64,000 nucleotides of DNA from Fibrobacter sp. UWB11 (GCF_900143015.1 NZ_FSRT01000001.1:124001-188000); one strand, 5' to 3'. Positions 1-8,356 are shown, counted from the stretch's first letter. Translations and numbers: made by a program. Notes: generated by a model from the sequence alone, not told the origin.

Positions 1-462
1 GTAGATTGTGATGCTAAGTATTTGAGCATCCGATTTTGTCATATTGACGCAGGGAATTTTAATGTTCCGTATGAACGCTGCTGGTGTAATCTTGATGCGA
101 CTCTTGAAAACCTCGTAAAATTCGTTGATGAATTTCCGAACTATAACGAGCAATCGTCAAGAATCATAATGGAAATCGAAAAAGAGCAGAAACTGCAAGA
201 AATCACCCAGAACACAATTCGAGCGACGGTTTCGAACATTATGAATTCAACAAAACATCAATGGAAATTGTTCGAAACGGAAAACTCTTTTTCGCTGGAT
301 GTCGCTTTCGATAAAGGTTATACCATTCAAATGTCATTTGATATTCAAAACTATCTTGAGAGAATTCCGGCGTTGCAAAATGTTCTGGAGCAAACGGAAA
401 ACTTCTTAAAAGAAATTCCGTTCCCAATATCTATTAAGGCTCTTGACAAGAGTCGTTTTTGA
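1..462 (+). CDS. Hypothetical protein, 5-prime end outside the window
   Basis: The frame is open from the first base with no stop, so the gene very likely begins upstream; the TTG at 22 is an in-frame start candidate but has no Shine-Dalgarno (SD) sequence before it. The visible part is about 150 residues, rich in Glu, Asn and Phe, without signal peptide or membrane segments. I recognise no family. It is co-directional with the ORF6N gene that starts 68 nt downstream, so the two may be co-transcribed. Base composition is AT-rich like the rest of the left-end patch. Confidence 0.6.
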   Translation, partial: VDCDAKYLSIRFCHIDAGNFNVPYERCWCNLDATLENLVKFVDEFPNYNEQSSRIIMEIEKEQKLQEITQNTIRATVSNIMNSTKHQWKLFETENSFSLDVAFDKGYTIQMSFDIQNYLERIPALQNVLEQTENFLKEIPFPISIKALDKSRF

Positions 463-529
463 ATTTATATTGTTGGTGAACAAATGTGTAATCCTGTCTT
501 TTTTGCTTGTAGATGGGAAGGAGTAAATG

Positions 530-1507
530 ATGAAAAATGATGTCCCGGCAGTTGCCAAGTCTGAATTTTCCCTGATAGACGAAAATATGCTTAAATCGCG
601 AATCTACACGATTCGTGGGCTCAAAGTCATGCTTGATGCTGACTTGGCGGAGATTTATGGGTATAGTACGAAGGCTTTTAATCAACAGATTAAGAATAAT
701 ATCGAAAAATTCGATGAAGATTTTCGCTTTCAGCTGGATTCTGAGGAAATTGAAGGCTTATCGAGGTCAAAATTTTTGACCTCGATGCAAATTAAAGGTG
801 TAAAGGGAGGACGTTCTTACGCTCCCTACGCTTTTACCGAGCAAGGCATTTATATGCTTATGACTGTTCTCAAGGGCGAACGGGCTACGGCGCAAAGCAA
901 GGCGCTTATCCGGCTTTTCAAGCAGATGAAGGACTATATCATTGCTGAAAATCGGAATTTGTTGAGTAACGAAGGCCTTGTACAAATAGCCATGCAAACG
1001 GAACGGAATACTAAGGATATTGCCGTCATTCAGTCCGACCTTCAGAAGGTCATGGAAAATTTCGTTGATCCTTCCACCTACAAGCATTTCTTGATTCTGA
1101 ATGGAAAAAAGTTGGAAGCGGATGTTGCTTATACGCAAATTTATGGCATGGCAAAGAAATCCATCGCCATTATTGACGATTATGTTGGCGTGAAAACGCT
1201 CGATCTTTTGCGAGGAATTGCCAAGGGTGTTTCTGTGACAATTTATAGCGATGAACAAGGATTTGAATCGCTGACAGATCAAATTAAGAATGATTTCTCG
1301 GCGGCTCGCCCTGATGTAAAGCTCTTCACGGGTCGGACAAGGGGTAAAATCCATGACCGCTATATTTTTCTGGATTACGGTTTAAAAGGTGAAAAGCTTT
1401 TTCACTGTGGTGCTTCATCTAAAGATGCTGGTAACAAAATTACTACCATCATGCAGATTGAGAATACAGAAATTTACCACATATTGATGGATAAATTAAA
1501 AAGATAA
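530..1507 (+). CDS. ORF6N-domain protein with C-terminal PLD-like domain
   Basis: Predicted DNA-binding protein of the ORF6N type, a domain common in phage antirepressor-like and mobile-element proteins. Residues about 15-110 carry the ORF6N pattern (IYTIRGLKVMLDADLAEIYG, then FxFQLxxEE and AFTEQGIYML). After a linker, residues about 180-325 form a second domain with an HDRYIFLD motif followed by FHCGASSKDAG, which resembles a single phospholipase-D-like HxRY(x)3D motif. Two ATGs lie at 527 and 530; the AAGGAG at 518-523 is 6 nt from the second and only 3 nt from the first, so I prefer 530. It converges on the SLOG gene with a 2-nt gap. Nuclease activity is inference; the DNA-binding assignment is better supported. 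Confidence 0.85.
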   Translation: MKNDVPAVAKSEFSLIDENMLKSRIYTIRGLKVMLDADLAEIYGYSTKAFNQQIKNNIEKFDEDFRFQLDSEEIEGLSRSKFLTSMQIKGVKGGRSYAPYAFTEQGIYMLMTVLKGERATAQSKALIRLFKQMKDYIIAENRNLLSNEGLVQIAMQTERNTKDIAVIQSDLQKVMENFVDPSTYKHFLILNGKKLEADVAYTQIYGMAKKSIAIIDDYVGVKTLDLLRGIAKGVSVTIYSDEQGFESLTDQIKNDFSAARPDVKLFTGRTRGKIHDRYIFLDYGLKGEKLFHCGASSKDAGNKITTIMQIENTEIYHILMDKLKR

Positions 1508-1509
1508 CA

Positions 1510-1917
1510 TCACCCTCTTATCACAATAAAAGTTTTACCCATTTGTTTTATGCGCTTGAGGTTTTCGGCGGTGCCTTTGCTTTTCCCATCCCAAATCATA
1601 AGAGCTTGGTCACAATCTTTTGCCATTTGAATGTCTTTCACATAGTGAAAGTTGCTGTCGGAGAGTCCTTTGGCTGCTTCGATACAAGAGTGGATTTTGG
1701 CGGATGATGTGAAATTATTTCTTGGTGAGACTCCGCTACAATAAATGGTTACATTGCTGAAACCCTTGGATTCAATGTATTGCTGTACGACGGCATCAAC
1801 GCCGTAGCAATCACCAATAAGAATTTCATCGTTATTCTCGATGAATTGATCGATGAATACTATTGCCAAGTCGGGCAACTTTGAAATGGACTTTGAACCG
1901 GATATAAATATTTTCAT
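1510..1917 (-). CDS. Stand-alone SLOG-domain protein
   Basis: A 135-residue Rossmann-like protein of the SLOG (SMF/DprA-LOG) superfamily, whose members bind or process nucleotides and nucleotide derivatives. Visible marks are an N-terminal strand with GSKS (residues 7-10), a GDCYGVD loop (35-41) equivalent to the family's GGAxGVD, and a WDGKSKGT loop (109-116) followed by a final strand FIVI. It is the last gene of the minus-strand set: the start codon lies 9 nt after the hydrolase stop and its SD AAAGAGG overlaps that stop, so translation is probably coupled. It is clearly paralogous to the C-terminal half of the 2571-3722 product. Ligand unknown. Confidence 0.75.
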   Translation of the reverse strand: MKIFISGSKSISKLPDLAIVFIDQFIENNDEILIGDCYGVDAVVQQYIESKGFSNVTIYCSGVSPRNNFTSSAKIHSCIEAAKGLSDSNFHYVKDIQMAKDCDQALMIWDGKSKGTAENLKRIKQMGKTFIVIRG

Positions 1918-1926
1918 AGTGCCTCT

Positions 1927-2532
1927 TTATAGAATGGTTGATTTTATCAGCTCTAGCAGGTTAAATCCGTTTTTTGAAAAATAGTGGTCTTGCCCGTGGA
2001 TTATGGCAATGCGGACATTTTCGCGTTCGTGCAATTTGATGAGGCCCGCTAAGTGTGCCGATGGATCGAGGCTCCCGAAAACGAATGTCATCATTTCGCC
2101 TGCAAAATTTTGAGCGTATCGACACATTTTTATCGTATTTATCATGAGGGGAGGATTGATTAGTAAAATACGGCTAATCTGCGGAAAAGATGCATGTTCT
2201 AAGCACCCGATTGACGCTCCTTTCGACATCCCCATGAAATAAATTTTGGTTGTATCGGTAATCTCAAATTCCGATTGAACCATTTCGGCGAATTGTGCCA
2301 TTTGGTCAATATCAGACGACGGCGTGGATGCGCAAACGACAGAGAATCCGTACAAGTCTCGCAATTCGCAAGCGAGTTTCAGGTACTTGTTCTGGTAACC
2401 ATAAATAGAGCCGTCTTGCCCTGTTTTTATCAGGAATATTTTTTGACGGTTACCGCCAAAGACGAAACCGTAATCTATGCTACAATTGGCGCATTTGCTG
2501 GATTTGACTAGATCAAAATTTTTCTGAGGCAT
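1927..2532 (-). CDS. Alpha/beta-hydrolase-like protein paired with SLOG gene
   Basis: A 201-residue cytosolic alpha/beta-hydrolase-like protein. The nucleophile elbow reads GMSKG with Ser103, an acid follows at Asp156 in FGSLDPS, and His183 in GQDHYFS completes a plausible Ser-Asp-His triad; all three lie in the usual order. No signal peptide is seen. It lies 38 nt downstream of the fused hydrolase-SLOG gene and 9 nt upstream of the separate SLOG gene, repeating the fused protein's domain order as two genes. No strong SD precedes its ATG. Substrate unknown; an esterase or a nucleotide-derivative hydrolase would both fit. Confidence 0.7.
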   Translation of the reverse strand: MPQKNFDLVKSSKCANCSIDYGFVFGGNRQKIFLIKTGQDGSIYGYQNKYLKLACELRDLYGFSVVCASTPSSDIDQMAQFAEMVQSEFEITDTTKIYFMGMSKGASIGCLEHASFPQISRILLINPPLMINTIKMCRYAQNFAGEMMTFVFGSLDPSAHLAGLIKLHERENVRIAIIHGQDHYFSKNGFNLLELIKSTIL

Positions 2533-2570
2533 ATTAAGAAATAAAGAATAAGGTAAAATACAAATTGCTA

Positions 2571-3722
2571 TTAGAAATCCTCTTCTATAATTTCGAAGGC
2601 TTTAGGCTCGCTTTGTTTTACATACCATGGTCCGTAATGTTTTGTGCCTAACGATATGTCGATTGGAACTGATAAATTTAATTCCTTAATGCAATTAATA
2701 TTTTTTTCAACAATGTCGTTAACGCCATCCCAAGCCAAATATACTTTTTCATCTAAAATTGAAATTATTAGGTCGCAATCGTCTGACATCTGTTGTAGAT
2801 AGACGGATTCGGCAACTTTATTTGGGAGTATTTTTGTTCTTTCTGCACAAGACTGAATTTTTGCCGAAGTCACGAAGTTGTTTTTTGGGGTATCTCCATT
2901 ACAATAAAAGGTTATGTTGTTGTAAGCCTTTGATTCTAGGTATTTTTGTATGAGTATATCCGTGTCATCGCTATCGCCAACGAGAATTTCGTCTTTGTTT
3001 TTGATGATGTAGTCAAGAATCGTTTTGGCAAAATTGGGTAGTTCAGCAAAGGATTTTCCGTAAACAAAAATCTTTATGTATGATCTTTTTCGTAAAATTG
3101 TTGATTCCGCCAAGTCTTGCAACTGATAATAATTCCGCGAAAAGATGTAATCAATTTCAGGAATGATTGCTGCGTGGATGTTTTTGTGCTTGTATGATTT
3201 AAGGTGTCTTGCCAAAGGCGCTGATGGGTCGAATTTTCCGAAAACGAACGTCATCATTTCTCCTTCATAGTTTTGGACGCTTCGACATATTTTTCTCGTA
3301 TAGTATGCGAGTTGAGGGTTGATTAGCAAAAAACGACTAATCTGAGGAAAGGATGCGTGCCCTAAGCATCCAACGGTAGCTCCTTGAGAGATGCCTATGA
3401 AATAAATCTTGGTCGCATCGATGATTCCGATTTCTGACGAGACGATACATGCGAGTTCAGCCATTTGATCACTGCATGATGATGATGGAGCCACATTGCT
3501 CGGAGATGGTGTCGATGCGCTCACTACCGTGAATCCGTATGAGTCTCGCAGTTCGTAGGCGAACTGTATGTATTCACTTTTGTAGCCATAAACGGAATCT
3601 TCTAGATCTGTTTTGATTATAAGAATTTTCTGATGATCACGACCAAAGATGATGCCGTAATCTATTTCGTTGTTAGATATGTGTGTAATTGTCAAATCAA
3701 AGGATAAATTTGATTTTTTCAT
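2571..3722 (-). CDS. Fused hydrolase-SLOG protein with degenerate active sites
   Basis: A 383-residue protein whose residues 1-210 align throughout with the neighbouring hydrolase and residues 215-345 with the neighbouring SLOG protein, followed by a short extra tail. The elbow Ser112 (GISQG) and Asp165 are kept, but the catalytic His is replaced by Tyr192 (EIDYIFS against GQDHYFS). The three SLOG loops are also altered: GSKS to YGKS, GDCYGVD to GDSDDTD, and WDGKSKGT to WDGVNDIV. It therefore looks like a pseudoenzyme paralogue of the two genes downstream. SD AAGGA lies 6 nt before the ATG. It is the first gene of the set and is preceded by a palindrome array at 3814-4024. Confidence 0.75.
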   Translation of the reverse strand: MKKSNLSFDLTITHISNNEIDYGIIFGRDHQKILIIKTDLEDSVYGYKSEYIQFAYELRDSYGFTVVSASTPSPSNVAPSSSCSDQMAELACIVSSEIGIIDATKIYFIGISQGATVGCLGHASFPQISRFLLINPQLAYYTRKICRSVQNYEGEMMTFVFGKFDPSAPLARHLKSYKHKNIHAAIIPEIDYIFSRNYYQLQDLAESTILRKRSYIKIFVYGKSFAELPNFAKTILDYIIKNKDEILVGDSDDTDILIQKYLESKAYNNITFYCNGDTPKNNFVTSAKIQSCAERTKILPNKVAESVYLQQMSDDCDLIISILDEKVYLAWDGVNDIVEKNINCIKELNLSVPIDISLGTKHYGPWYVKQSEPKAFEIIEEDF

Positions 3723-3813
3723 GGGTTTTCCTTTTTGTTGTATCTCTAAAAATAGATTTTCACTGCGACAAATAATGTCGTGATTTAAAGAAAGTGAAAA
3801 ATAGAATTTTAGG

Positions 3814-4024
3814 AATTTGCAAAATATGCAAATTGCTTTTTTACTTCTAAGGTGTAAAATTTGCGCCTTAGAAAAGAAATTTGATAATTGTTAATAATCA
3901 AGGTCGAAATTTTCGGCCTTGAACCCCAAAAAACAACTTGAAGTCAAAATTTTTGACTTCAAGTTGGGTGGAATACTTGTGTTGCAAAAAATCTTGATTT
4001 GCAAAAAAATGCACATCAAGATTT
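3814..4024. repeat. Array of five unrelated palindromes
   Basis: Five consecutive inverted repeats of different sequence: 3814-3834 (8-bp arms), 3845-3873 (14-nt arms around one base, two T-G positions), 3898-3922 (12-nt arms, one T-G position), 3934-3966 (16-bp perfect arms around a single T) and 3989-4024 (15-nt arms, one mismatch, A-rich loop). They are separated by only 11-25 nt and fill the gap between the GNAT stop and the hydrolase-SLOG start. The T-G positions pair only in RNA or single strand of the plus strand. Not simple terminators, as no consistent T-tract follows. Apart from this array, the gap 3723-4046 holds no gene I can see. Confidence 0.8.
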
Positions 4025-4046
4025 GTTTCTTGTTGGGCGTTTTCTA

Positions 4047-4670
4047 TTACAACTGTCCGGGGAGTACTAGCTTTTCCTTAGGTGGGAAGCTTGCTTCGTA
4101 CTTCTCGAATTCTTCGGGCATTCGTTCGGTCACAAAATAGCCCTCGGGGTCTTTGTACGAGCCCGTCACTCCGTCCAAGAATCCCTCGTCGAGTTCCTTG
4201 CACAAGAAATATGGCGCGTCGCTGTTCGGGTCGTCGGCGTAGCGGATGCCCTTGGTGTAAGCGGGGACGAATCCGCACTTGCCGTAGAATCTGATGTTCC
4301 CGACGATGAGCAGGCAACCTGCGCCCATCTTGCGGGCGAGTTCCATGGAATAGTCGAGGAGCGCCTTGCCGTATCCCTGTCGCTTGTAGTCGGGGTGGAT
4401 GCTGATGGGCCCGAAGGTCATCATGCGAATTTTGCGTCCGTCGTCATCATCGATTTTCGACCACGCGTACATCACGTGTCCGATAATTTGTCCGTCAACT
4501 TCCATGACGAGCGAAAGTTCCGGGATAAAGCTTGGGTCGTTCCTGTAATGGTGGAGGACAAAATGCTCCACGCAGCCGGGACGGTAAACGTTCCAGAATG
4601 CTTCTCGGGTGAGATTTTCGACGATTTTAAAGTCGCGCGGTTGTTCCGTGCGGATATTGTATTTTTTCAT
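4047..4670 (-). CDS. GNAT-family N-acetyltransferase (YhbS-like)
   Basis: A 207-residue acetyl-CoA-dependent acyltransferase of the GNAT fold. The acetyl-CoA-binding motif A reads HPDYKRQGYGKALL, preceded by the central strand MMTFGPISI, and the later FYGKCGF segment is typical of the YhbS-like group. The C-terminal 60 residues are an acidic, lysine-containing extension. The acceptor cannot be told from sequence. Its coding DNA is visibly more GC-rich than the AT-rich genes to its left, and it is bracketed by palindromes (3814-4024 downstream, 4710-4747 upstream), so it may be an independent unit. Confidence 0.85.
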   Translation of the reverse strand: MKKYNIRTEQPRDFKIVENLTREAFWNVYRPGCVEHFVLHHYRNDPSFIPELSLVMEVDGQIIGHVMYAWSKIDDDDGRKIRMMTFGPISIHPDYKRQGYGKALLDYSMELARKMGAGCLLIVGNIRFYGKCGFVPAYTKGIRYADDPNSDAPYFLCKELDEGFLDGVTGSYKDPEGYFVTERMPEEFEKYEASFPPKEKLVLPGQL

Positions 4671-4964
4671 TGTTTATCTCCAAAATTTTTGTGTGAATAG
4701 GCACAATCACCTTGGAAGACCGCCTTGAAAACATTTGTCTTCCAAGGCCCTAAACAATGAACCAATATTTACTAGATAACATCCAGCCTCTGATAAAAGT
4801 GATGCCCTAAATATACATAGTTTTGCCGTGTTTGGGGCGAAAATGCGCTTTTTTCAGACGAATCACGAATTTTAGGTGTTGTTGTGTCGTGTTTATGAAA
4901 GTTTTACGAGGAAATTTTTCGGAAAAATCTAAATTTCAATGTTAGTATATGAGGATTTTTGAAT
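4671..4964. other. Divergent intergenic region
   Basis: This gap separates the minus-strand GNAT gene from the plus-strand phosphatase lipoprotein, so it should carry two divergent promoters. Besides the inverted repeat at 4710-4747 I see AT-rich DNA with no open frame worth reporting and no promoter elements clear enough to place. Confidence 0.5.
4710..4747. repeat. Perfect 11-bp inverted repeat upstream of GNAT gene
   Basis: CCTTGGAAGAC at 4710-4720 is repeated in inverse at 4737-4747 with a 16-nt spacer. It lies 40 nt upstream of the GNAT start and could be a leader hairpin, an operator, or one more member of the palindrome group on the other side of the gene. Confidence 0.7.
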
Positions 4965-6041
4965 ATGAAAAATATTTCCGCTAAGTATCTTGTGAGCGCC
5001 CTTTTTGTCGGGCTTTGTATGTTTGCCGGTTGTGGCGACGATTCGTCGAACTCTTTCCCGGCTGCTCCGAATACGGGGGCCGTTTCTTCGTCTAGTGTAG
5101 ATCAGCCGCAAAGCCAAGCTGGCGATACCCAGTCCTCTTCTAGCGAAATTGATTCGAACCCCATTGCTAATGCTTCTAGTTCTTCGGAGACTGCTCCTGT
5201 TGTCACGACAAGCTCGTCCGATGTCGCTTTGTCGTCGAGCTCTGCCGGGACTGTTGTGAACGGTCCGTTTACTTTTGCAACGACTCCGGGTACACTTGCT
5301 TTGGCTCCGGATGCCGATGGCTTCTATGATATGGGCGATGTCTATAAGGCTGTGCCCAAGACTAGCAAGATTGCTTTTGTGATTCGCCATTCCAAGCGTC
5401 AAAAGAATAATTTGGGAACAGAATCGACGCTGACTCCCATTGGTATTACAATGGCTAAGACCCTCGGTGAAAAGCTGGTGGGCGATGAATCGTTCTATTA
5501 TGCTTCGACAAACTTCTTGCGTACCCGCGCAACTTGCGAAAACATTGCCGCAGGCCGTGGCGAAACCGCTGAAGTCGTGACATGGGATGGCATTAATGGC
5601 GGTTATTTCTTGACCGTGCCTAGCGATTCGCTGGATGCGCTTGTCTCTAAGAAGGGCGGAAATCCGAAGTTCATTGCGCAATATTCTTATGGCGTTCCAT
5701 TCTCTTATGCCGCTACGATTGGCGCAACTCTTTCAACTTATTTCTACGATTTGTATCCTCGCGGCAATCAGTTCGTGAACGAAGTTATTGTAGCGAACAT
5801 GCCGAATTGGAAGCGCGTGAGTGTGCTTGTGAGCCATGACATGTTGGTTGAACCGCTGATTGTGTTTGTCTCGAATCGGACCATCAATTTGAAAGCTTAT
5901 GAATCTCCGTTCCACTGGGTCAACTATTTGTCGGGCATTGCCGTGATTGTTGATGAAGCTGGCGCAGTGACGGCACTCCCGGTTCGCGGTGATGCGGTTG
6001 GCTGGATGATTCCGAGCCAAGAAGTCGACGAAGGTGTTTAA
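4965..6041 (+). CDS. Histidine-phosphatase-superfamily lipoprotein
   Basis: A 358-residue surface or periplasmic lipoprotein: signal peptide ending in the lipobox MFAGC, then a serine-rich linker to about residue 95, then a phosphoglycerate-mutase-like histidine phosphatase domain. The family's catalytic His is H142 in VIRHSKR, the second conserved His is H291 in LVSHDML, and FLRTRATCENI matches the typical RTxxT segment. The classical RHG is RHS here. The in-frame TTG at 4959 is only 3 nt from GAGGA (4951-4955), while ATG 4965 has 9 nt, so I use 4965. The stop overlaps the next start by one base. Substrate unknown. Confidence 0.85.
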   Translation: MKNISAKYLVSALFVGLCMFAGCGDDSSNSFPAAPNTGAVSSSSVDQPQSQAGDTQSSSSEIDSNPIANASSSSETAPVVTTSSSDVALSSSSAGTVVNGPFTFATTPGTLALAPDADGFYDMGDVYKAVPKTSKIAFVIRHSKRQKNNLGTESTLTPIGITMAKTLGEKLVGDESFYYASTNFLRTRATCENIAAGRGETAEVVTWDGINGGYFLTVPSDSLDALVSKKGGNPKFIAQYSYGVPFSYAATIGATLSTYFYDLYPRGNQFVNEVIVANMPNWKRVSVLVSHDMLVEPLIVFVSNRTINLKAYESPFHWVNYLSGIAVIVDEAGAVTALPVRGDAVGWMIPSQEVDEGV

Positions 6042-6787
6042 TGAAAGTCGCTCTTCTTGGTTCAACAGGACTTATCGGGAAGAGCGTCGCTCAGTTGCTT
6101 TCCCGTTTAGATGACGTGGAATCTGTTTTTTGCCCGGTGCGTTCGGTCCCAGACTTGAATGCGCTGGGCATTTTTAATGGCGTATCGAAGTTCAATTTTG
6201 AGGCGGTGGATTTTAACGCACTTTTGAGTGCAAGGCCCGAAGAGCAATGGGCGTCTAGCGTTTGCAAGAACTTTACCGGCTGCGATGTGGTGATTTGCTG
6301 CCTAGGGACGACGCTCAAGCAGGCGGGGAGTAAGCCCGCTCAAGAAAAGGTCGATTTGCGTTTGCCGCTTACGCTTGCAGCCCTTGCGAAGCGCCAAGGC
6401 GTCAAGCATTTTCTGTGCGTGAGCGCCATGGGTGCAAATTCTCATTCGCCGTTCTTCTATAACCGCCTGAAGGGGCAACTCGAAGAAGGCCTCACGATGA
6501 TGGGCTTTGATTCTCTTACGCTCGTGCGTCCGTCGTTGCTTTTGGGCAAACACAAGGATAAACGTTTTGGCGAAGAACTGATGCAAAAGCTTTTCGGGGC
6601 GCACCCAGAATGGGTACCGGCGCATTTTCGTCCGGTGCGTGCAGAAACCGTTGCCGCGCATCTCGTGGCAAACTTGCTCAAGCCTCCCGTAGACCATGTT
6701 TGTGCAACCGATGGTGTAAAAGGCAAGCGCATTATCTATAACCGCCAATTTTTTAATTTTTATAAAAACAATTCGGAGGTCTCATGA
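6041..6787 (+). CDS. NAD(P)-binding atypical short-chain dehydrogenase-like protein
   Basis: A 248-residue Rossmann-fold protein of the atypical SDR / NAD(P)H-binding group (HTATIP2-like). The nucleotide-binding loop is GSTGLIG at residues 7-13, strand 4 ends in VICCLGTT, and YNRLKGQLE supplies the YxxxK pair. LVRPSLLLG is the usual segment after it. The start is fused to the phosphatase stop (TAATG) and the stop overlaps the symporter start by 4 nt (ATGA), so 4965-8325 is very probably one operon. The reaction is not known; many members are poorly characterised oxidoreductase-like proteins. Confidence 0.8.
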   Translation: MKVALLGSTGLIGKSVAQLLSRLDDVESVFCPVRSVPDLNALGIFNGVSKFNFEAVDFNALLSARPEEQWASSVCKNFTGCDVVICCLGTTLKQAGSKPAQEKVDLRLPLTLAALAKRQGVKHFLCVSAMGANSHSPFFYNRLKGQLEEGLTMMGFDSLTLVRPSLLLGKHKDKRFGEELMQKLFGAHPEWVPAHFRPVRAETVAAHLVANLLKPPVDHVCATDGVKGKRIIYNRQFFNFYKNNSEVS

Positions 6788-8325
6788 CGTTAGTCGTCTT
6801 TATCCTTTATCTGCTAATGATGCTTGGCATCGGTGCATATTTCTCTCGCAAGGCGAACAGCCTGAACGCCTATTACCTCGGTAACCGCGGCATGAACAAG
6901 TGGGTGGTTGCCATGTCCGCCCAGGCCTCCGACATGAGCGGCTGGATGCTGATGGGCCTTCCGGGCGCCGTGTTCGTGAGCGGTTTTTCCGAAGCTTGGA
7001 TCGGCATTGGCCTTGTCATCGGCACTTACTTCAACTGGAAAATCGTCGGTCGCAGGCTCCGCAAGTACAGCCATTTCTGTGGCGACTCGATTACGCTTCC
7101 GGACTTTTTCTCGAACCGTTTCCGCGACAATAAGGGCATCATCCGTGTGATTGCCTCGATTTTCATTCTCGCGTTCTTCCTCTTCTACACGGTCTCGGGC
7201 TTTGTCGCCTGCGCTAAGTTGTTCGGAACTATCTTTGGAATGAACTACACGACGGGCCTTATCCTTGGTGCGGTCGTGGTGGTGAGTTACACGTTTATGG
7301 GCGGGTTCTTTGCGGTGTGTTGGACTGACTTTATCCAGGCTTCGATGATGCTTATCGCAGTACTTGTGATTCCGATGATGATCATGAGCGGCTCGGGCGG
7401 TTTTGCCCCGACGATGGATGCGGTAAACGCCCAGAATCCCTACCTGATGAGCCTTTTCACGAATGCGACAACAGGCAAGTCCATTGGCCTTATTGCGCTG
7501 ATTTCAAGTCTCTCGTGGGGACTTGGCTACTTTGGCATGCCGCACATCCTCGTGCGCTTTATGTCCATCAAGAACGCCGAAGAAATCAAGGATTCTCGCC
7601 GTATCGCCATGACTTGGGTGATTATCTGCCTTGCTGCAGTCGTGATGATTGCTCTCCTCGGTCGCTATTACGTGACGGCACACGGCATCACCGTTGATGA
7701 CCCGGAACGCATTTTCATGATTCTCTGCCAAGCTCTTTGCCATCCGGCGATTGCAGCCATCCTTATGGCCGCCATTCTCGCAGCCATTATGAGTACTTCC
7801 GACTCCCAGCTCCTCGTGTCTGCATCTGCATTCAGTAACGACCTCTACAAGCACCTGTTCCGCAAGAACGCAAGCAACAAGGAAGTGATGTGGGTGAGCC
7901 GTGGCGTTGTCGTGGTGATTACGCTCATCGCGGTGATTGTCGCTATGCAGGGCGCTCCGAGTGCTGACGGCATGAAGCACGGCAAGAGCTTCCTTGATGT
8001 GGTGATGAGCCTCGTGAGCTTTGCTTGGGGCGGCTTCGGTGCGACCTTTGGCCCGATTATGTTGCTCGCACTCTTCTGGAAACGCACGACTCTCGCTGGC
8101 GCTGTCAGCGGTATGCTCGTGGGTGGCCTTACGACGTTTATCTGGAAGTTCTACCTTTCCGGATTCTCCGCCGAAATCTTCCAGATCTATGAACTCGTGC
8201 CGGGCTTTATCCTTTCCTTCGTTACAATCGTCGTCGTGAGCCTTTTGACCAAGGAACCCTCTGCCGAAATCCAGCTGGAATTTGACCGCGTGGAAAGCAC
8301 TCGCCTGAGCGATATGAAACTGTAA
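6784..8325 (+). CDS. putP: Sodium/proline symporter (SSS family)
   Basis: A 513-residue integral membrane protein with about 13 hydrophobic segments, the normal length for the sodium:solute symporter family. The N-terminal YYLGNRGMNKW and MSAQASDMSGWMLMGLPG segments are PutP signatures, as is the conserved YTFMGGFFAVCWTDFIQA. It should import proline with sodium across the inner membrane. GGAGG at 6775-6779 lies 4 nt before ATG 6784, inside the end of the upstream gene. A rho-independent terminator follows at 8357. Proline rather than another substrate is inferred from overall similarity to PutP. Confidence 0.9.
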   Translation: MTLVVFILYLLMMLGIGAYFSRKANSLNAYYLGNRGMNKWVVAMSAQASDMSGWMLMGLPGAVFVSGFSEAWIGIGLVIGTYFNWKIVGRRLRKYSHFCGDSITLPDFFSNRFRDNKGIIRVIASIFILAFFLFYTVSGFVACAKLFGTIFGMNYTTGLILGAVVVVSYTFMGGFFAVCWTDFIQASMMLIAVLVIPMMIMSGSGGFAPTMDAVNAQNPYLMSLFTNATTGKSIGLIALISSLSWGLGYFGMPHILVRFMSIKNAEEIKDSRRIAMTWVIICLAAVVMIALLGRYYVTAHGITVDDPERIFMILCQALCHPAIAAILMAAILAAIMSTSDSQLLVSASAFSNDLYKHLFRKNASNKEVMWVSRGVVVVITLIAVIVAMQGAPSADGMKHGKSFLDVVMSLVSFAWGGFGATFGPIMLLALFWKRTTLAGAVSGMLVGGLTTFIWKFYLSGFSAEIFQIYELVPGFILSFVTIVVVSLLTKEPSAEIQLEFDRVESTRLSDMKL

Positions 8326-8356
8326 TTAGTCAATCAACTGCTATTTGAATATTTAG

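Noticed and set aside
3814-4024. Palindrome array as a CRISPR or integron array
   Set aside because: The hairpins share no common repeat sequence or constant spacer length, and no Cas or integrase gene is visible, so neither fits.
3919-4140. A 73-codon plus-strand frame across the palindrome array
   Set aside because: It is composed mostly of the inverted repeats and runs into the GNAT gene; no SD and no protein-like composition.
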